Assembly: GCA_036250225.1 (NCBI GenBank)
Contig: JAPZLL010000007.1
Coordinates: forward strand, 930,001-994,000
Length of the DNA stretch: 64,000 nucleotides
Origin: Cercophora sp. LCS_1
Taxonomy: Eukaryota; Ascomycota; Sordariomycetes; Sordariales; Lasiosphaeriaceae
Direction: 5' to 3'
The notes below the pieces were generated by a model. The model searched no databases, was not told the origin of the DNA, and saw only the letters and a list, made by a program, of their open reading frames with translations. This document shows positions 10,048 through 21,362 of this stretch, piece after piece; the stretch's first letter is position 1; each line of letters opens with the position of its first letter. The translations under genes and the position numbers were made by a program.

Positions 10048-11034
10048 ATGTCAAAACCACCACCTCCCAATCCCCCAAATGACCCCAGGACCTTCCAACC
10101 AAAGAAACCACCTCCCAACCCGCAAGAAGACCCACGAACTTTCCAGGTACCACGCCAGTCCTCCTCGACGCCAAACCCCATTACCAACCCTCATACCGCC
10201 ACCCCAAGAACCACCCAAACCCCCCTCCAAGACAACAGCCATTTCAACACCATTCAATTAGGCAACGCGCACCTCAAATTGGTAGCCGACCAAGACTGGA
10301 ACATCACCGATCGACCTCCTTCCCCGCCAGGAGGCCAGTCAACATACAACCCATTCCAAGACGACCCCAACGCAGCACTCGCCGGGAGCCAATACGACTC
10401 CAAGACCTCACCGTATTACCTTGGATCCAAGAGACCAGGATCCACGGAACCCGGATCCAAGGCACCCGAATCTGAGGAATCTGAACCTAACGCGCCAGAG
10501 CTCGGGTCCGGACTCAGGGCTCCCCCACCAAGCCCAGAGCTCTCCAAGGTAGACCAGCTCGCCATCCGTGAGGCGCTGAAACCGAAGGGATCTGCCCGTT
10601 CCAAGGGTGGCACCAAGGGTGCTAGTGGATCATCCAAGGGCCATGGCCGCACCGGCAAGCCCATGGGTATCTCCAAGAGCAAAAGCAATCGCCGTGTCAC
10701 ACGCTCCCAGACTCGCAGTCGAGATGATAACACAACAAGTGATCTCGAGGGGCCTCTACCAATGGATTCCCCGTCGAGTAGGAGAGAAGGGGACACGGAG
10801 ATGTCCTCGCCGGATAGGAGAAAAAGCGACACGGATATGGAGGAAGAAGCCGCTGGGTCGTCTTCACGACAGCCCGGCACTGGGGGTGAGTCGAGGAGTA
10901 CCAACGCGGAACGCCCGCAAATAGGTTCGTCGTCGAGTGACACGGAGATGGAAGACGACACGGAGCAGGCAACTTCGTCGTCTCAACGACAGGCTGGCAC
11001 TGAGGGCGAGAATCGGGAGGACATGGGCTGGTGA
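10048..11034 (+). CDS. Disordered Pro/Ser/Glu-rich orphan protein, 328 residues
   Basis: A single-exon frame starts in a good context (CATAAAA-ATG-TC). The N-terminus contains a duplicated phrase, NPPNDPRTFQ and NPQEDPRTFQ. The middle has Lys/Gly/Ser-rich basic runs (KGGTKGASGSSKGHGR, SKSKSNRRVTRSQTRSR) like a nuclear or nucleic-acid-binding tail. The C-terminal third repeats an acidic Ser-rich unit three times (DTEMSSPDRRKSD, DTDMEEEAAGSSSRQPGT, DTEMEDDTEQATSSSQRQAGT). There are no globular domains, signal peptide or membrane segments. I do not recognise a family. Together with the two charged proteins upstream it forms a block of probably lineage-restricted genes. Confidence 0.6.
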   Translation: MSKPPPPNPPNDPRTFQPKKPPPNPQEDPRTFQVPRQSSSTPNPITNPHTATPRTTQTPLQDNSHFNTIQLGNAHLKLVADQDWNITDRPPSPPGGQSTYNPFQDDPNAALAGSQYDSKTSPYYLGSKRPGSTEPGSKAPESEESEPNAPELGSGLRAPPPSPELSKVDQLAIREALKPKGSARSKGGTKGASGSSKGHGRTGKPMGISKSKSNRRVTRSQTRSRDDNTTSDLEGPLPMDSPSSRREGDTEMSSPDRRKSDTDMEEEAAGSSSRQPGTGGESRSTNAERPQIGSSSSDTEMEDDTEQATSSSQRQAGTEGENREDMGW

Positions 11035-11660
11035 GTGATAGTTATCACACAGCTCTAGCTTGGGGTGGGCAAAGGGAGGTCGGTCCTTCCAAGAGACAAA
11101 GTAGGGATCCGAAAAAAAAAAAAAATTGACGCGGGCGACTGGGAGAGTTGGAAAGAGGAGCGACTCGGTTTCGTGGTAGATAGGAGGCCGCTCTGGCCGC
11201 AGAGCGGTTGTCCCTGACGCGGCGGCTTCAGGAATGCTACCCCTAGTTTAGGCTCTCAGGAATCGGGTTTGAGATACCCCGTTCGTAGCGAAGCGAAACG
11301 AAAACGACCACTGTCGCATGAACAGTCAAGGTAGAAAATAGCGTGTGTTGTATTCCAAATGCATAGCTCGCAAATATCCTATTCCCAAGCCTGCCCCTCG
11401 CTGGTGTTGGCAACCGCCAACGAAGCAGACAATATCCATGTGTGTTCCTCCAGTTACCCCATGGCCATGGAATCCAGAGACAAAATACCCATGCAAGCAA
11501 AACAAGTCTAACGCCACATCTCCCACCAAGGCCAGGACCACCCGCAAACACCGTTTCAATGATTGTATGAAGCCAGAAAGGGTATCAAGTGAATGCCAGA
11601 ATGATAAAACGAGAGAATATGCAACCGAACCGCTTGTATCCAATACCTGAATGAGAGCTA

Positions 11661-13434
11661 CTAGAACTCACGGGGCTTCACTGGTGTCTGCCCAAACTCG
11701 CTGATCGCGTCGTCGTCGATATTCTTCCGGTTCGTCAGATCCCTTGACTGGATCGTCACGCCGGTGGAAGTCGGGTCTTGCCCTTCGACAGCTGTCTCCT
11801 TGTCGACCCCTTTTCCACCACGCAGTTCCCAGCTTCCCGTCCGCTCGTGTCGTGCACCGCCCTTTGCATAGGCGAGGTCCGTATCACTGGCCATTCTCTC
11901 AGCGCCCTTGAAACCAAGGGTGCTGTTGCGCGCCTTCGGCTCGCCGCGGTGAAAACGAATGGCTCCTAGCATCACCGCTAACAGAAAGATAAGACCAGCA
12001 ACAGCGAGGGTCACTGCCGCTCCGACAACGCCAGCTACTACAGGGCTCACTCCGTTGATCCCTCCGGAGAAGGGCCCTGAGCTGCCCGCGCGCGACTTGA
12101 GACTGGAGCAGAACAAGGCCACACTACCGCACAGGTTGCACCACTCGCTTACCGTGGAGACATGAAACCGCTGAACGGCCGAGAGGAACGTGGTGAATGG
12201 GATGGGCGACTCGGTGCTGTTGAAAAGAGCGTATGTGGTGAGTTTGTCGTCTTGATCGGTACCATTTCGATACAGAAATCGGATGTAGAGATCGTGCGGG
12301 TCGGGGTACTCCGACACGTTAGTTCCGATGGAGAACAGTTCGAACACCATCATTGCCCCTGGCTCAGGCAGTGGTTTGAACTCGGCGGCATGCTCCCCGA
12401 TAACCAGCTCCGACAGGGCAAACCATGCAACAAACGGCTCGATCGTGGTGAATGCCAGGTTGATCTTGCTAGTCGCGCCACCCATGCGCATGTTTTCCTT
12501 GAACCAAGCCAATGTCTTGGCGGCCATGGTGCGGCCCGCGATGGCGCGGATCAAGGCGTTGTCTCTGTTGCTGTCGAGTGTGATGTTTCCATTCTTGTTC
12601 CTCTGCTCTGTTGAAGCAAAGCGGGCCATTATGGACATCTCACCAGCCGTGATGGTTTCCCTGGTTGCGTTGTTGTGATTATACCTAAAAGAGGCGTAAT
12701 CCCAGAGCAACCAGGCGTTGGCAAAATTGGCCATTGATGATGGGAAAGCCTCATGGAGGACCAGGCGCCACATGTTCTGGTAGAAATTCTTGGTGTTGTT
12801 GTACAGAATCGCCACGATATCGTCGTTCCTAAAGTTCAGAAGAGATTCCGTGTAGGCTGTGCACCCAAGATGGCCACCAATCCTATGAGCCATAAGCCAC
12901 GCTGTCACGAGGGTACATGACATACTTCACCTACCAAACAGATTCGAAGTCCAGGTTAGAGGCCGTTCTCGTATTGGCATACTGGTAGCCACCCAATGGG
13001 TAGTTGGCAATACTTCCATTGGGGAAAGCGGCAGCGTCCATGCCACCGGAGCCGTTCGAGAAAGCCTGGGTGATGGGAGGGTAAAGCCCTTGGGAAAAAG
13101 CCTGAGCACTGGCTGCCAGGAACTGCTCGGTGCTGGTCAAGATGTTGAGCTGGCTATTGTCGATGGCGTTTCTCTCAATGCCGACAATAGGCGCATACTC
13201 GGTGTTGGGCTCGTCCTTGTCCTGGTCCAGGTAGCGGGCCCGGAGAAGAGAGCCCTGGGAGAACATCTGCTGGGCGCCCCATGGCGTCAAAGCAGGCTGG
13301 GGGTATGGGCCCCAGAGGGGAGTGCGCTCTCCGTGAAGAACCCAGGCGACTGACGACCAGATGTGCTCGTCGACGGCCTGGGCGGAACCCGCCCCGATCA
13401 GCAAGGAGACAACAATCGGCGAGAGAACAACCAT
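11661..13434 (-). CDS. Membrane-anchored histidine-phosphatase-like protein with altered catalytic motif, two exons
   Basis: Exons are 12935-13434 and 11661-12882, with a 52-nt intron (GTAGGT...CATAG), giving 573 residues. I started at the ATG 13432-13434 because it yields a clear signal peptide (MVVLSPIVVSLLIGAGSAQA). The fold matches the histidine phosphatase superfamily, branch 2 (acid phosphatase type). WVLHGERTP stands where the family has RHGxRTP. YGLIH-like substrate-pocket features and many N-glycosylation sites (NGS, NNT, NNAT, NGT) follow. A single transmembrane helix (VVGAAVTLAVAGLIFLLAVML) near residue 450 and a ~100-residue cytosolic tail complete a type I topology. The first catalytic Arg is Leu, and the usual C-terminal His of the HD-type motif is not visible (PLPEPGAMMVFEL), so hydrolytic activity is doubtful. 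It is probably a cell-surface or vacuolar pseudo-phosphatase. Confidence 0.85.
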
Positions 13435-15479
13435 GGCTGCGGACCAACGGGCTCGGTCGGCCGAGGGCGATAACAATACAGCGCGGGATTTAGGGGAGGG
13501 TGCGTCTAGGAGCTGTCTTTTGGAGCAAACGGAGGGACTAAGAGAAGGTCAGGAGGCGAGATGTCGAGAGCGATCTCCGAGCGAGAGACTCCCAGGACAA
13601 GGTCCAACGGACAAGGCACGCGAGGAGGTGAGAACGAAGGGACTGGGCCCAGATTGCCGACGCGGGGAGTTCACATCTCTTTGTGTCCTCCGTCTTGCCG
13701 GCGGAGGGGAGCTACGAGAGCTGCAGGCAAGGCGGGCAGCATGCATCCCACTTGCCCACCCACTTCCCTGCTTTTTAGAGCTGCATTGGTGACGGGAACT
13801 TAGGGAAGGCGCGGAGCGGAGAGCGATGGTGTCACTTCGCGTCACTTCTGACAAAGGCAACCCGGAAGGACGCCCGCAGACAGCTGCAGAAGTACCGGGT
13901 AGTGACCACCCCGAACTCCAATGAGGGGCAGCACACCATCGTCACAAGCTCCCAAGCTGCCCCTCTCCCCTCGTCCTGGACAAGGCTCTTATCGTTATCA
14001 GCAGCTATCGCGGAGGTCTGGGGAAGATGGTGCATGCTCCCCATGTCGGTTTACACATCATGGCCAATCACGTCCGGTCTGCCTTGAGTGGTTGCAGCAG
14101 TCCACACTTGCTTTTCCCACGCCTGACCGTTCCGAGCTGAGACGAGGTCGGTGGCTGGCATATCGATAAGAAGGTCAGCAATCAACCTGCGGAAAAGCCC
14201 TCCGATCTTCTGCCCACCTCTGTGCTTACTGGTGGTTGCCAATCTCCAGACCTTGGCATCCAGTCTTTGTGCATCGTGCCGCATCGATCGGGGGCCGTCT
14301 TACCACATCTTTAGGTCCACGTTCCCGAATGCATGCGGGAGTTGGTGGATGCTGGCGGCAATCATGATTCATTCGACAATTCGTATGCGTCTGTTCTGTG
14401 ATTGTTGTTCCTGCCGAAGCTAGAATCATGGCATCGAAATGAAAAAGAGGGAGTGACGTGGAGGCAAGGAGAGGGAAATTGAGCGGCGTCGTCAAAGTAA
14501 GCAGAGTTGCCCTTTCTGTGCAATATTGACCCACAGCGTCCAACCGCGAAAAGGAGCGGAAATCCTCTCGCCACACCTTATGCTGACGGTCACATAAGAT
14601 GAAAAGAAGCAACCTGGAAGGGAGAAAACACACTGTTCTCCAAGCCGCCAAACCTAGGCCGGCGGCAAGAACAGACCGCTTGAAGCGACCGCTCTCGTGT
14701 TCTGGTAGTGAGATTCAGCTGGACTCACTCTCCAACTGTTTTGACACAACCGCCGCAAGTGCGCGATTGCTGGCACTGCAAGCAATGATAGCCATTACGT
14801 CTCGGGTTGAAAGCTTAGCCAAAACAATTGGTCTCCATCAGAGAAAACTAGTCAGGTTTTCGTCTCGATGAAAACCTTCGATGCGCGCCAACTAGTTAAG
14901 GCGCTAAATCTTGAGGAGCTGCCTAGCGGTCGGCCAAATCTCTCAGAGATGTCGATTGGATCAGTTGCCGCTCCGTCTCGCATACGGGCCGGGCATCTTC
15001 CTGATCCCGGGAAGCGTGAACCCGTCCGGATCTCACCTCCACAACAGGTCTCTTGAGAAGGCCAACTTGTGAACATCTGCACGAGATGCATCGCAAGCTT
15101 GTTTCACAGTGTCAGTCGTCGAGCACGTTCTTCCATTTTGTTTCGATCGATTGTCGTGTCTCTTCCCGGGTGCCGGATCCTTACGCCTGGGCAGCTGGAA
15201 GATGGCCCGACCCCACGCGATATTACGCCCTGCATCTTGGTACCCCTGAACCCGATCAACAAGGGTCGTGCGCGCGGCGCGGCGCGAGGAAAGGAGTTGG
15301 AACGCACGCAAGTTGACCGTTGGGGCTGACGGGCTTTACGGGAAGGGCTTGACGACCCTTTTCTCTTATTTTCGTGGCTTTTCCACATTCCTGTTCCCCT
15401 GTCCTCATGACGTTCCTCTGAGGGTTGCACCTACGAAGATGACCAGCGGCTTCAAAGACAACTCCATGGTGGCGCCATC
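13435..15479. other. Gene-free spacer, 2.0 kb
   Basis: Only short frames without start context, splice pattern or recognisable sequence are present on either strand. I see no repeats or RNA genes in it. Confidence 0.5.
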
Positions 15480-16748
15480 ATGACCCTTCTCGGCCCCTTG
15501 ACAACCACGTTTACAGCGCCCTCATCTTGCTCAACCACAACACCACAGATCTATCAGATATGGTCCGGAACAGAGTCCCGCTACGAACAAGGGCCCCTCT
15601 TCACCTCAGGCTCCAATTGCTTTCCTAGCGGATACAACCCGGCCCCGAATAACTATTACTCACCTGGCTTCTGCCCTCATGGATACACGGCGGCATGCAC
15701 GAGTCTTGATTCACAAACCAAGTCCGCAACAGAAACAGCACTCGTTTGCTGCCCAACGTATGCCAGACGGTTGAGTGGTGATGTGGTCGAATGCTAACGT
15801 CATCATTGCAGCGCCTTGAGCTACACCTGTGCGGATGCCGGGGCTTCCCTAGGATGCACTACCACACTGAAGAACGCTCTCGCTGTTGTGGGCGTCACCG
15901 TCGTGACGAACGGCGTCATCTCCGGCTCCACAACGGTATCAGAATCAACGGGCGGTTTCGCAGCGCACAGCATCCAGGTGCGGTTCGACCAAGCCGCCAC
16001 TACCACTCCCGGCGTTCTCCCGGCAGCAACTCCTCCAATCCTTACTATCCCACCCGACCTGCTCCCTGCCGAAACGAACCCGCCAGCCCCGGAACCCCGT
16101 TCCGGAATCTCCACCGGCGCAGCAATCGGCATAGGCGTCGGCTCCGCACTCGGCGCCTTGATAATTGCAAGCGCCGTGGGCTTCTTTTTCTTTCTCCGAT
16201 GGCGCCGAAAGCGCGCCCACGCACCACCAGATGTCTCACCGAATGTCCCACCGGCTCCGCCACCGGCTCCGCCACCGAAAGACCCGGGTCTCCGAAGCAG
16301 CACTTACACCACCACCACCACAAATGCGTTCACCACAACACCGCTATACGAACTCTCTGACGACATATCCACCCTCCGCCACGGCCAGCATATCACGGAG
16401 CGAGGGGCAACTACGAAGCGAGAACTGACAGTGACGACGCGCGGCGGGAGGAGTAGAGTGGGATCGATTGGGACGCTGAGGACGATGAGAACGGGGCGGA
16501 CGGATTTCACCGTGGAGAGTGAGCTGGAGGGGACACCAGTACCGGCGCATATGTTTCACCCTAAAGCAGCTGAGCTTGAGGCGCCGGGTGATTTCTTGAA
16601 CGTTAGTAGTGGGAGGACAAGTCGGGTTACACCAAGTGTTGGGGAGAGGGATCGTTCGAGGGATAGGGGCTCGACGCCAGGGAGCGAGAGCAGCAATACG
16701 TGGAGTATTATGCGGAAAGAGGGGGTTGTTGCTACGCCGTGGCTATAG
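15480..16748 (+). CDS. Single-pass membrane protein with Cys-rich ectodomain and basic cytosolic tail, two exons
   Basis: Exons 15480-15757 and 15812-16748 join across a 54-nt intron (GTATGC, branch GCTAAC, TTGCAG), giving 404 residues. There is no cleavable signal peptide; the protein begins MTLLGPLTTTFTAPSSC. The first ~190 residues are Ser/Thr-rich with paired cysteines (SNCFPSG, FCPHGYTAAC, VCCPT, YTCADAGASLGC). One transmembrane helix follows (IGIGVGSALGALIIASAVGF), with a stop-transfer RWRRKR. The C-terminal ~170 residues are Pro/Ser/Thr/Arg-rich (PPAPPPAPPPKDP, RTSRVTPS). The layout resembles the many uncharacterised fungal plasma-membrane proteins that look like wall sensors (Wsc/Mid2 style) but carry no WSC domain. 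Topology with the Cys-rich side outside is inferred from the basic residues after the helix. Confidence 0.75.
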
Positions 16749-17723
16749 ACTGGGTTGGGCATTTGTTTTTTTTTTTGGGTATGACGCGACGTCTTGTTTC
16801 TTTTGTGAAAATGGATGGCATTGCCTGGGTGGGCGGATGGATGGAGGGGCGTTTGGGCTGATTGTTTTGCATTCTTGTATACTTTTTGTCATGTTTTCGG
16901 ATGTATCATATTTCCCCGTGGCTGATGTCCATTATCATGTAGATGGGCTGGCATGCTAACACCAATTGGAGTAACTCCTCAGGACTTTCACTGCATTTTT
17001 TTTACGACAAGGAGGGGTTGAGTCTGTTGCTGGGAAGGGTTTGGACGGCAAGGCTGAGTTGTGGTACATTCAACCGCCAAAGCTCATGTACTGGGCTGGA
17101 GCCAAGGGGTCGCTCCGATAAAATATTGTCTAATTATTGCTCCGATGGGGTGTAAGGCTGATCAAGTAGCAGCAACCTCTGCATTTCGTATCCCGTTCGA
17201 AGCACTCTCAAAGGTTTCACCACGGGCTCCTCCGCCCATACGCTCCGCCTCTCACCACCAACCGGCCATGGCGACGGCTCACATAATCGATAGTTATTGG
17301 CGGTGACCAGGCGAAGTCAAACAATATGGGAATGGAGAATCCATCCTTCCAGGACGCCGTTGTTCCTTGCCGACGGTGGATATTGAGCTGAATTGTCGGA
17401 ATTTTGTTCAGCACAACTACCTATATCATTGCAGGGTCAACGGGCTTCCTGGGATGGTGGGTGGCGTCGAAGCATCCAAACTCCCTTCACTACAACTTTT
17501 CGAATGGAAGCAAATTGAGGTGGTTGCGACGAACTGCCGAGCCGAAAATGCGGTAGAAACTCCCCGTGACACAGGGCTCTGGTCGCCCCCAACTGACTGC
17601 ATAAGGACGGATGATTGGTTGTGGGCACAGCCTCACCAACTCAATCTCGACCCTTCACACCTTTGTTCTGACCTCACACCTCAACAGTGGCCGAGCAAAC
17701 CCTTACCACGCGACCATGTCACG
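16749..17723. other. Spacer, about 1 kb
   Basis: I see no supported gene, repeat or RNA here. A frame in phase with the next gene extends upstream to 17367 but lacks a plausible start and family-like sequence. Confidence 0.5.
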
Positions 17724-19516
17724 ATGGAAGCGGCACTCACTTTCGGTAGCCTGGGCGATATCCTTGCCTTGTGTCAGGTCGCCGTTCAGTTGAGTCGGGC
17801 TCTCGGCGGCGGTTGTCAGGCGTTGGGGGTGAGAGCAGCCGTGAGTACCAAGATCTGCGACAAGAGCTGGATGGTTTTGTGCAGATTATGATGCAGGTGA
17901 GTAGTTGAAATCCTTCCCGGCGTTGTTCACTCCTGATGGAATTGCCAAGGTGATTGCAACATATCAGGAGAGAGAACCTTATGTATACCTCAGCCAACTT
18001 GACAACGTCACCAAAGATGCCGTCCGGGACTGCACTGATCTGGTCGAGGAGGCCTTGCGACATTTTCAGTCCAAATACGGCAGCAGCCTACAACAGGGCG
18101 GGTCGGGGAACAAGCTGCGAGATGCACGCAAAAAGATCGAGTGGTCATTGAGGGAGAAAGAGAGGCTCCGAGAGCTGCGAGGAAAGCTGTCTCGTAATAC
18201 CCAGAGACTATTGCTGTTGTGTGCGCTCACTGCCCAGTAAGTCACATCTTCGATTCGGTTGCTTGACTCTTATGATCCTCCAGAAAGTCCGCCCGCGTCG
18301 ATAACGCAACCATGATCATGAGGATTGATCACGTCCGGCAACTTGTTGAGGCACAAGAAGGCTGCCATGAGGAGATGCTCCGATTGCTTCAAGAACAGGA
18401 GAAGCTCTCCACCACGCAGACGGAACAGCTTGAGAACGTCAATAAACAGCTTGTCACTCAGTCCCACGACATCCATGGTGCAGTGACAATAGCCAAGCAG
18501 TCATTTATGGCCATCGTCGAGATCAAAGATGCTCTCACCATGGTGGCATCCAACCTCAGTGAGCTGCGGACCTTTGTGTTCCGGTTCCTCGACCCAACAA
18601 AAGAGTTACCGGTGACAATCGAGGATGCACTTGGGAGGCGTTTGCCAATACCGCCCGAATGGCTGGACTGTATGCAATGGGAGACTTTCTACTCATTGCT
18701 CCAGGACCAATTCAGGGGGCAAAAGGGCTATTTGATGGTCTGCCAACGGCAATTTGTCCTGGAAGAGGACATCACGGGCAAGGATATTGCCCAAACGCAG
18801 CCTCTTGGTGTCTGCCTTCGAAGGGGAATGAAGATCAGCATGGGCATGATCTTTACAGTTGATTTATTATCCGGCATGTGTCCACGCTGCCAAACCATGA
18901 ACGAGGCTCCAGAGGGGCTTACTACCATTCAGTGGTATGCGATTGCCGTCTTTAACACTCCAATTGTACTAACACTGGATAAAGCAGGAAATCTGGCTGC
19001 AATTTGCGGTTTCGGTTGACAGAAGTTACAAGTGCAACAGAAGGAACCGCAGCACCAGTTGTCCAAGTCATTTCGGCTGAGTCATCGGAGGCCAAGCCAT
19101 CGGACTTCGTGTTTGTTTGGCTTCACCGATCTAGTCAAGTTGGACAACGAGGGCCCACGGAACCAGCCTCGACTTCAAGATTACCGGTCCCGGAAAGTCA
19201 GCAAGCAAGCTATGCGCTTGAGTCGGGCAGCGAGTCCCACTCTGTCGGCCCGGGTTCCAACTCCCGGTTCCCGGTGCTCGACGAGGCTCCTGCCATAGAG
19301 AGTCGCGACCACCCACGGCATACCAACTACAGATTGTCTACAGGATATTCGGAAATGTACAGAACTGGTCGAGCGAGTGGGTATTACGCGGATGTTTCCA
19401 GGTCGAATCGAAACAGGAGGGAAGTCGTTGTCATCCGTCATCATCGTGGTGGTGAGGCGGCGAGGAGCCAACTGAGGAGCTCAGACTACAATAGTTGCTA
19501 CTCTCCCTGGGGCTGA
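17724..19516 (+). CDS. Fungal ubiquitin-like-domain protein with an apparent 1-nt frameshift in exon 1
   Basis: Exons are 17724-17896, 17950-18236, 18284-18934 and 18988-19516, each with GT-AG sites and introns of 47-53 nt. The N-terminus (MEAALTFGSLGDILALCQ) is the start typical of a large fungal family. A helical region follows (EYQDLRQELDGF, REKERLRELRGKLS), then a ubiquitin-like domain of the fungal ULD type (EDALGRRLPIPPEW, FRGQKGYLMVCQRQFVLEED, MSMGMIF-like end). After it comes a CPRC zinc-like motif and a disordered tail. Codon phase shifts by one between QALG and ESSREYQ, at a run of five G (17825-17829). A sixth G restores a single frame, and total exon length is then divisible by three. 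This is either a disabled gene or a base-calling error in a homopolymer. Relatives act in signalling or as adaptors; function here is unknown. Confidence 0.75.
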
Positions 19517-20593
19517 GCCTGGTGATGGTCTTGTTTTGGTGATTTGACTGTTATGAAGCTCAGCACACGAGGGACTTACTTGATTTTGGGGTAGACCGCA
19601 GGCAAACACCCGACCCGGAACATGAACCACGCATCTTTGAATGTTTTGGTAGTCTGCGATTGGATTTGGGGTCAGTGACTGAGGGATCATGTTGTCGCCG
19701 GGCTGATTCTGGGGCCTCTTTCAGGGTTGAAATTGCAGAGAAACTTTACACCGCCGAGGGACTTGTCCGACATTGACGGAAAAGCGCCCTCCCCCCCATG
19801 GACGAGTTACAGCCTCCGCGTCAACCAGAAAATCTCATCCCATGGACAAGAAAATATCCCAACGGCGCTTTAGGTAGTTGTACGAAATGGAGCTCTGTGT
19901 CTGACATGGAGCATGAGTGTGCAAGTGGAGCTATTGCCAACACCTCACTCTATCGTGCCACTCTTTTCTGTCACCTTTTCCGGCTCATCAGAAGAGGTCC
20001 CGAACCAGGCCTCCATGATGAGTACCTATCCTGATAGTTTCAATCGGGGTTTGGGCCCCTAGCCAGTGTGTTGTCGCCGAAGTGCCTCAGTTTAGGGCTA
20101 CCTTAGTGATGGATGACCCTATGGCTAGCATGAAGCACACTCTGATCGTACAAGTAATTCTATTTTGCATACATGCTTGAAGCCTCGCTGGAATATTTTC
20201 TTGTCTAGAGCAAGAGGGCCTTTGGTGTAGGGCTGTTGGCTGTGAGCCTTCCAAATTCCAAGCCTCCCCTAGGGGACATGTAGAAATAGCCAACCGGTAT
20301 GCTCTCCGCGTTCTCACTGCATTTTCCATCCTTCTCCAGGCCCCAAATTCACCTGCCCTTCCACCGCACAGCCCCACCACCGTTAGCCCCATCCGTTAAC
20401 CCTAACCCCAACCCTCCATTTTTTAATCGTAATCCTGAGCCCCCAAACTCAACTCCAAATCTTGGCGAACCACCTCCAATCCTTCAGCCTCGCAGCCAAA
20501 CAGCAGCATCGCAAACCGAAAACGCGTCTCCCAACCCGCCCAACGTACACCACCCACAAACCCCAAAGCCGCGAGCAGTTTCCACGCGCAAAC
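19517..20593. other. Spacer with telomere-like box near the SmF promoter
   Basis: No gene is supported. The last 200 bases are C/A-rich and contain AACCCTAACCCC at 20398-20409. Confidence 0.5.
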
Positions 20594-21083
20594 ATGAGCT
20601 TCGTCCCGATAAACCCCCGCCCTTTTCTCCTCGACCTGGTCAACAAGGACGTCATTGTGCGACTAAAATGGAATGAGGCCGAATACAAGGGGCGATTGGT
20701 GGTATGTTTTTTTTTTTTTTTCCTTGCTCTTTCCCCTCTATCATTCGGGGGCGTCTTTCGGTGGAAATGGGGATAGCTACGATAGGTAGCGCAGACAAAT
20801 GCGACAGAGGGAGACGGGGACGTTGCAGCTAAAAGACAAGAAAAGAGACGGAAAGAAGCTGACAGAGAAACAGAGCATCGACAGCTACATGAACGTCCAA
20901 CTCGCAAACACCGAAGAGTTCATCAACCAAAAGCCGACAGGGTCGCTCGGGCAGGTTCTGATACGGTACTTAGGCCCAAAACACCACAGGGGACAAAAGA
21001 CTAACGTGGTGCACAGGTGCAATAACGTGCTTTGGATTACAGCGGCAGACAAGGAGGGCGGGGATACCAAGATGGAGGGATGA
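20594..21083 (+). CDS. smf1: Small nuclear ribonucleoprotein F (Sm-F), three exons
   Basis: SmF is one of the seven Sm proteins that form the heteroheptameric ring on U1, U2, U4 and U5 snRNAs. Exons 20594-20701, 20874-20965 and 21017-21083 give 88 residues, the normal size. Sm1 is seen in NKDVIVRLKWNEAEYKGRLV and SIDSYMNVQLANTEEF, including the RNA-contacting D-x-x-M-N triad. Sm2 is VLIRCNNVLWI. The start MSFVPINPRPFLLDL is typical of SmF. The first intron (172 nt) begins GTATG and carries a 15-16 base T run immediately after the donor. The symbol follows common usage for this family and may differ in the source genome. Confidence 0.96.
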
Positions 21084-21362
21084 ACTGAGAGAAAAGAAGA
21101 AAAGGGGGAGAAACAGAACACCAGGTCATAATGGAATTTGTCCAAGAGGTTAGCAGAGAAGACAGAATATGACGACGACGGGACGGCAACGCACGCACAC
21201 AACCAAAAAAAGTCTGGCGTTTTTACGGTGGTCATGTTCATCCAGTTTACGTTATGGTGTGGGAAACTTTATGGTTTTTTATTCTACGACAGGCGGATAG
21301 AACGCCCTTGAAGACCAAGACAAGGTTGACGGGGGATATGGCTATGATACCCAAGATCCTCT

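Noticed and set aside
17367..17723. In-frame upstream extension of the ubiquitin-like-domain gene
   Set aside because: The family begins with a Met-Glu-Ala-Ala-Leu-type start as at 17724. The extension has no good ATG and no family likeness.
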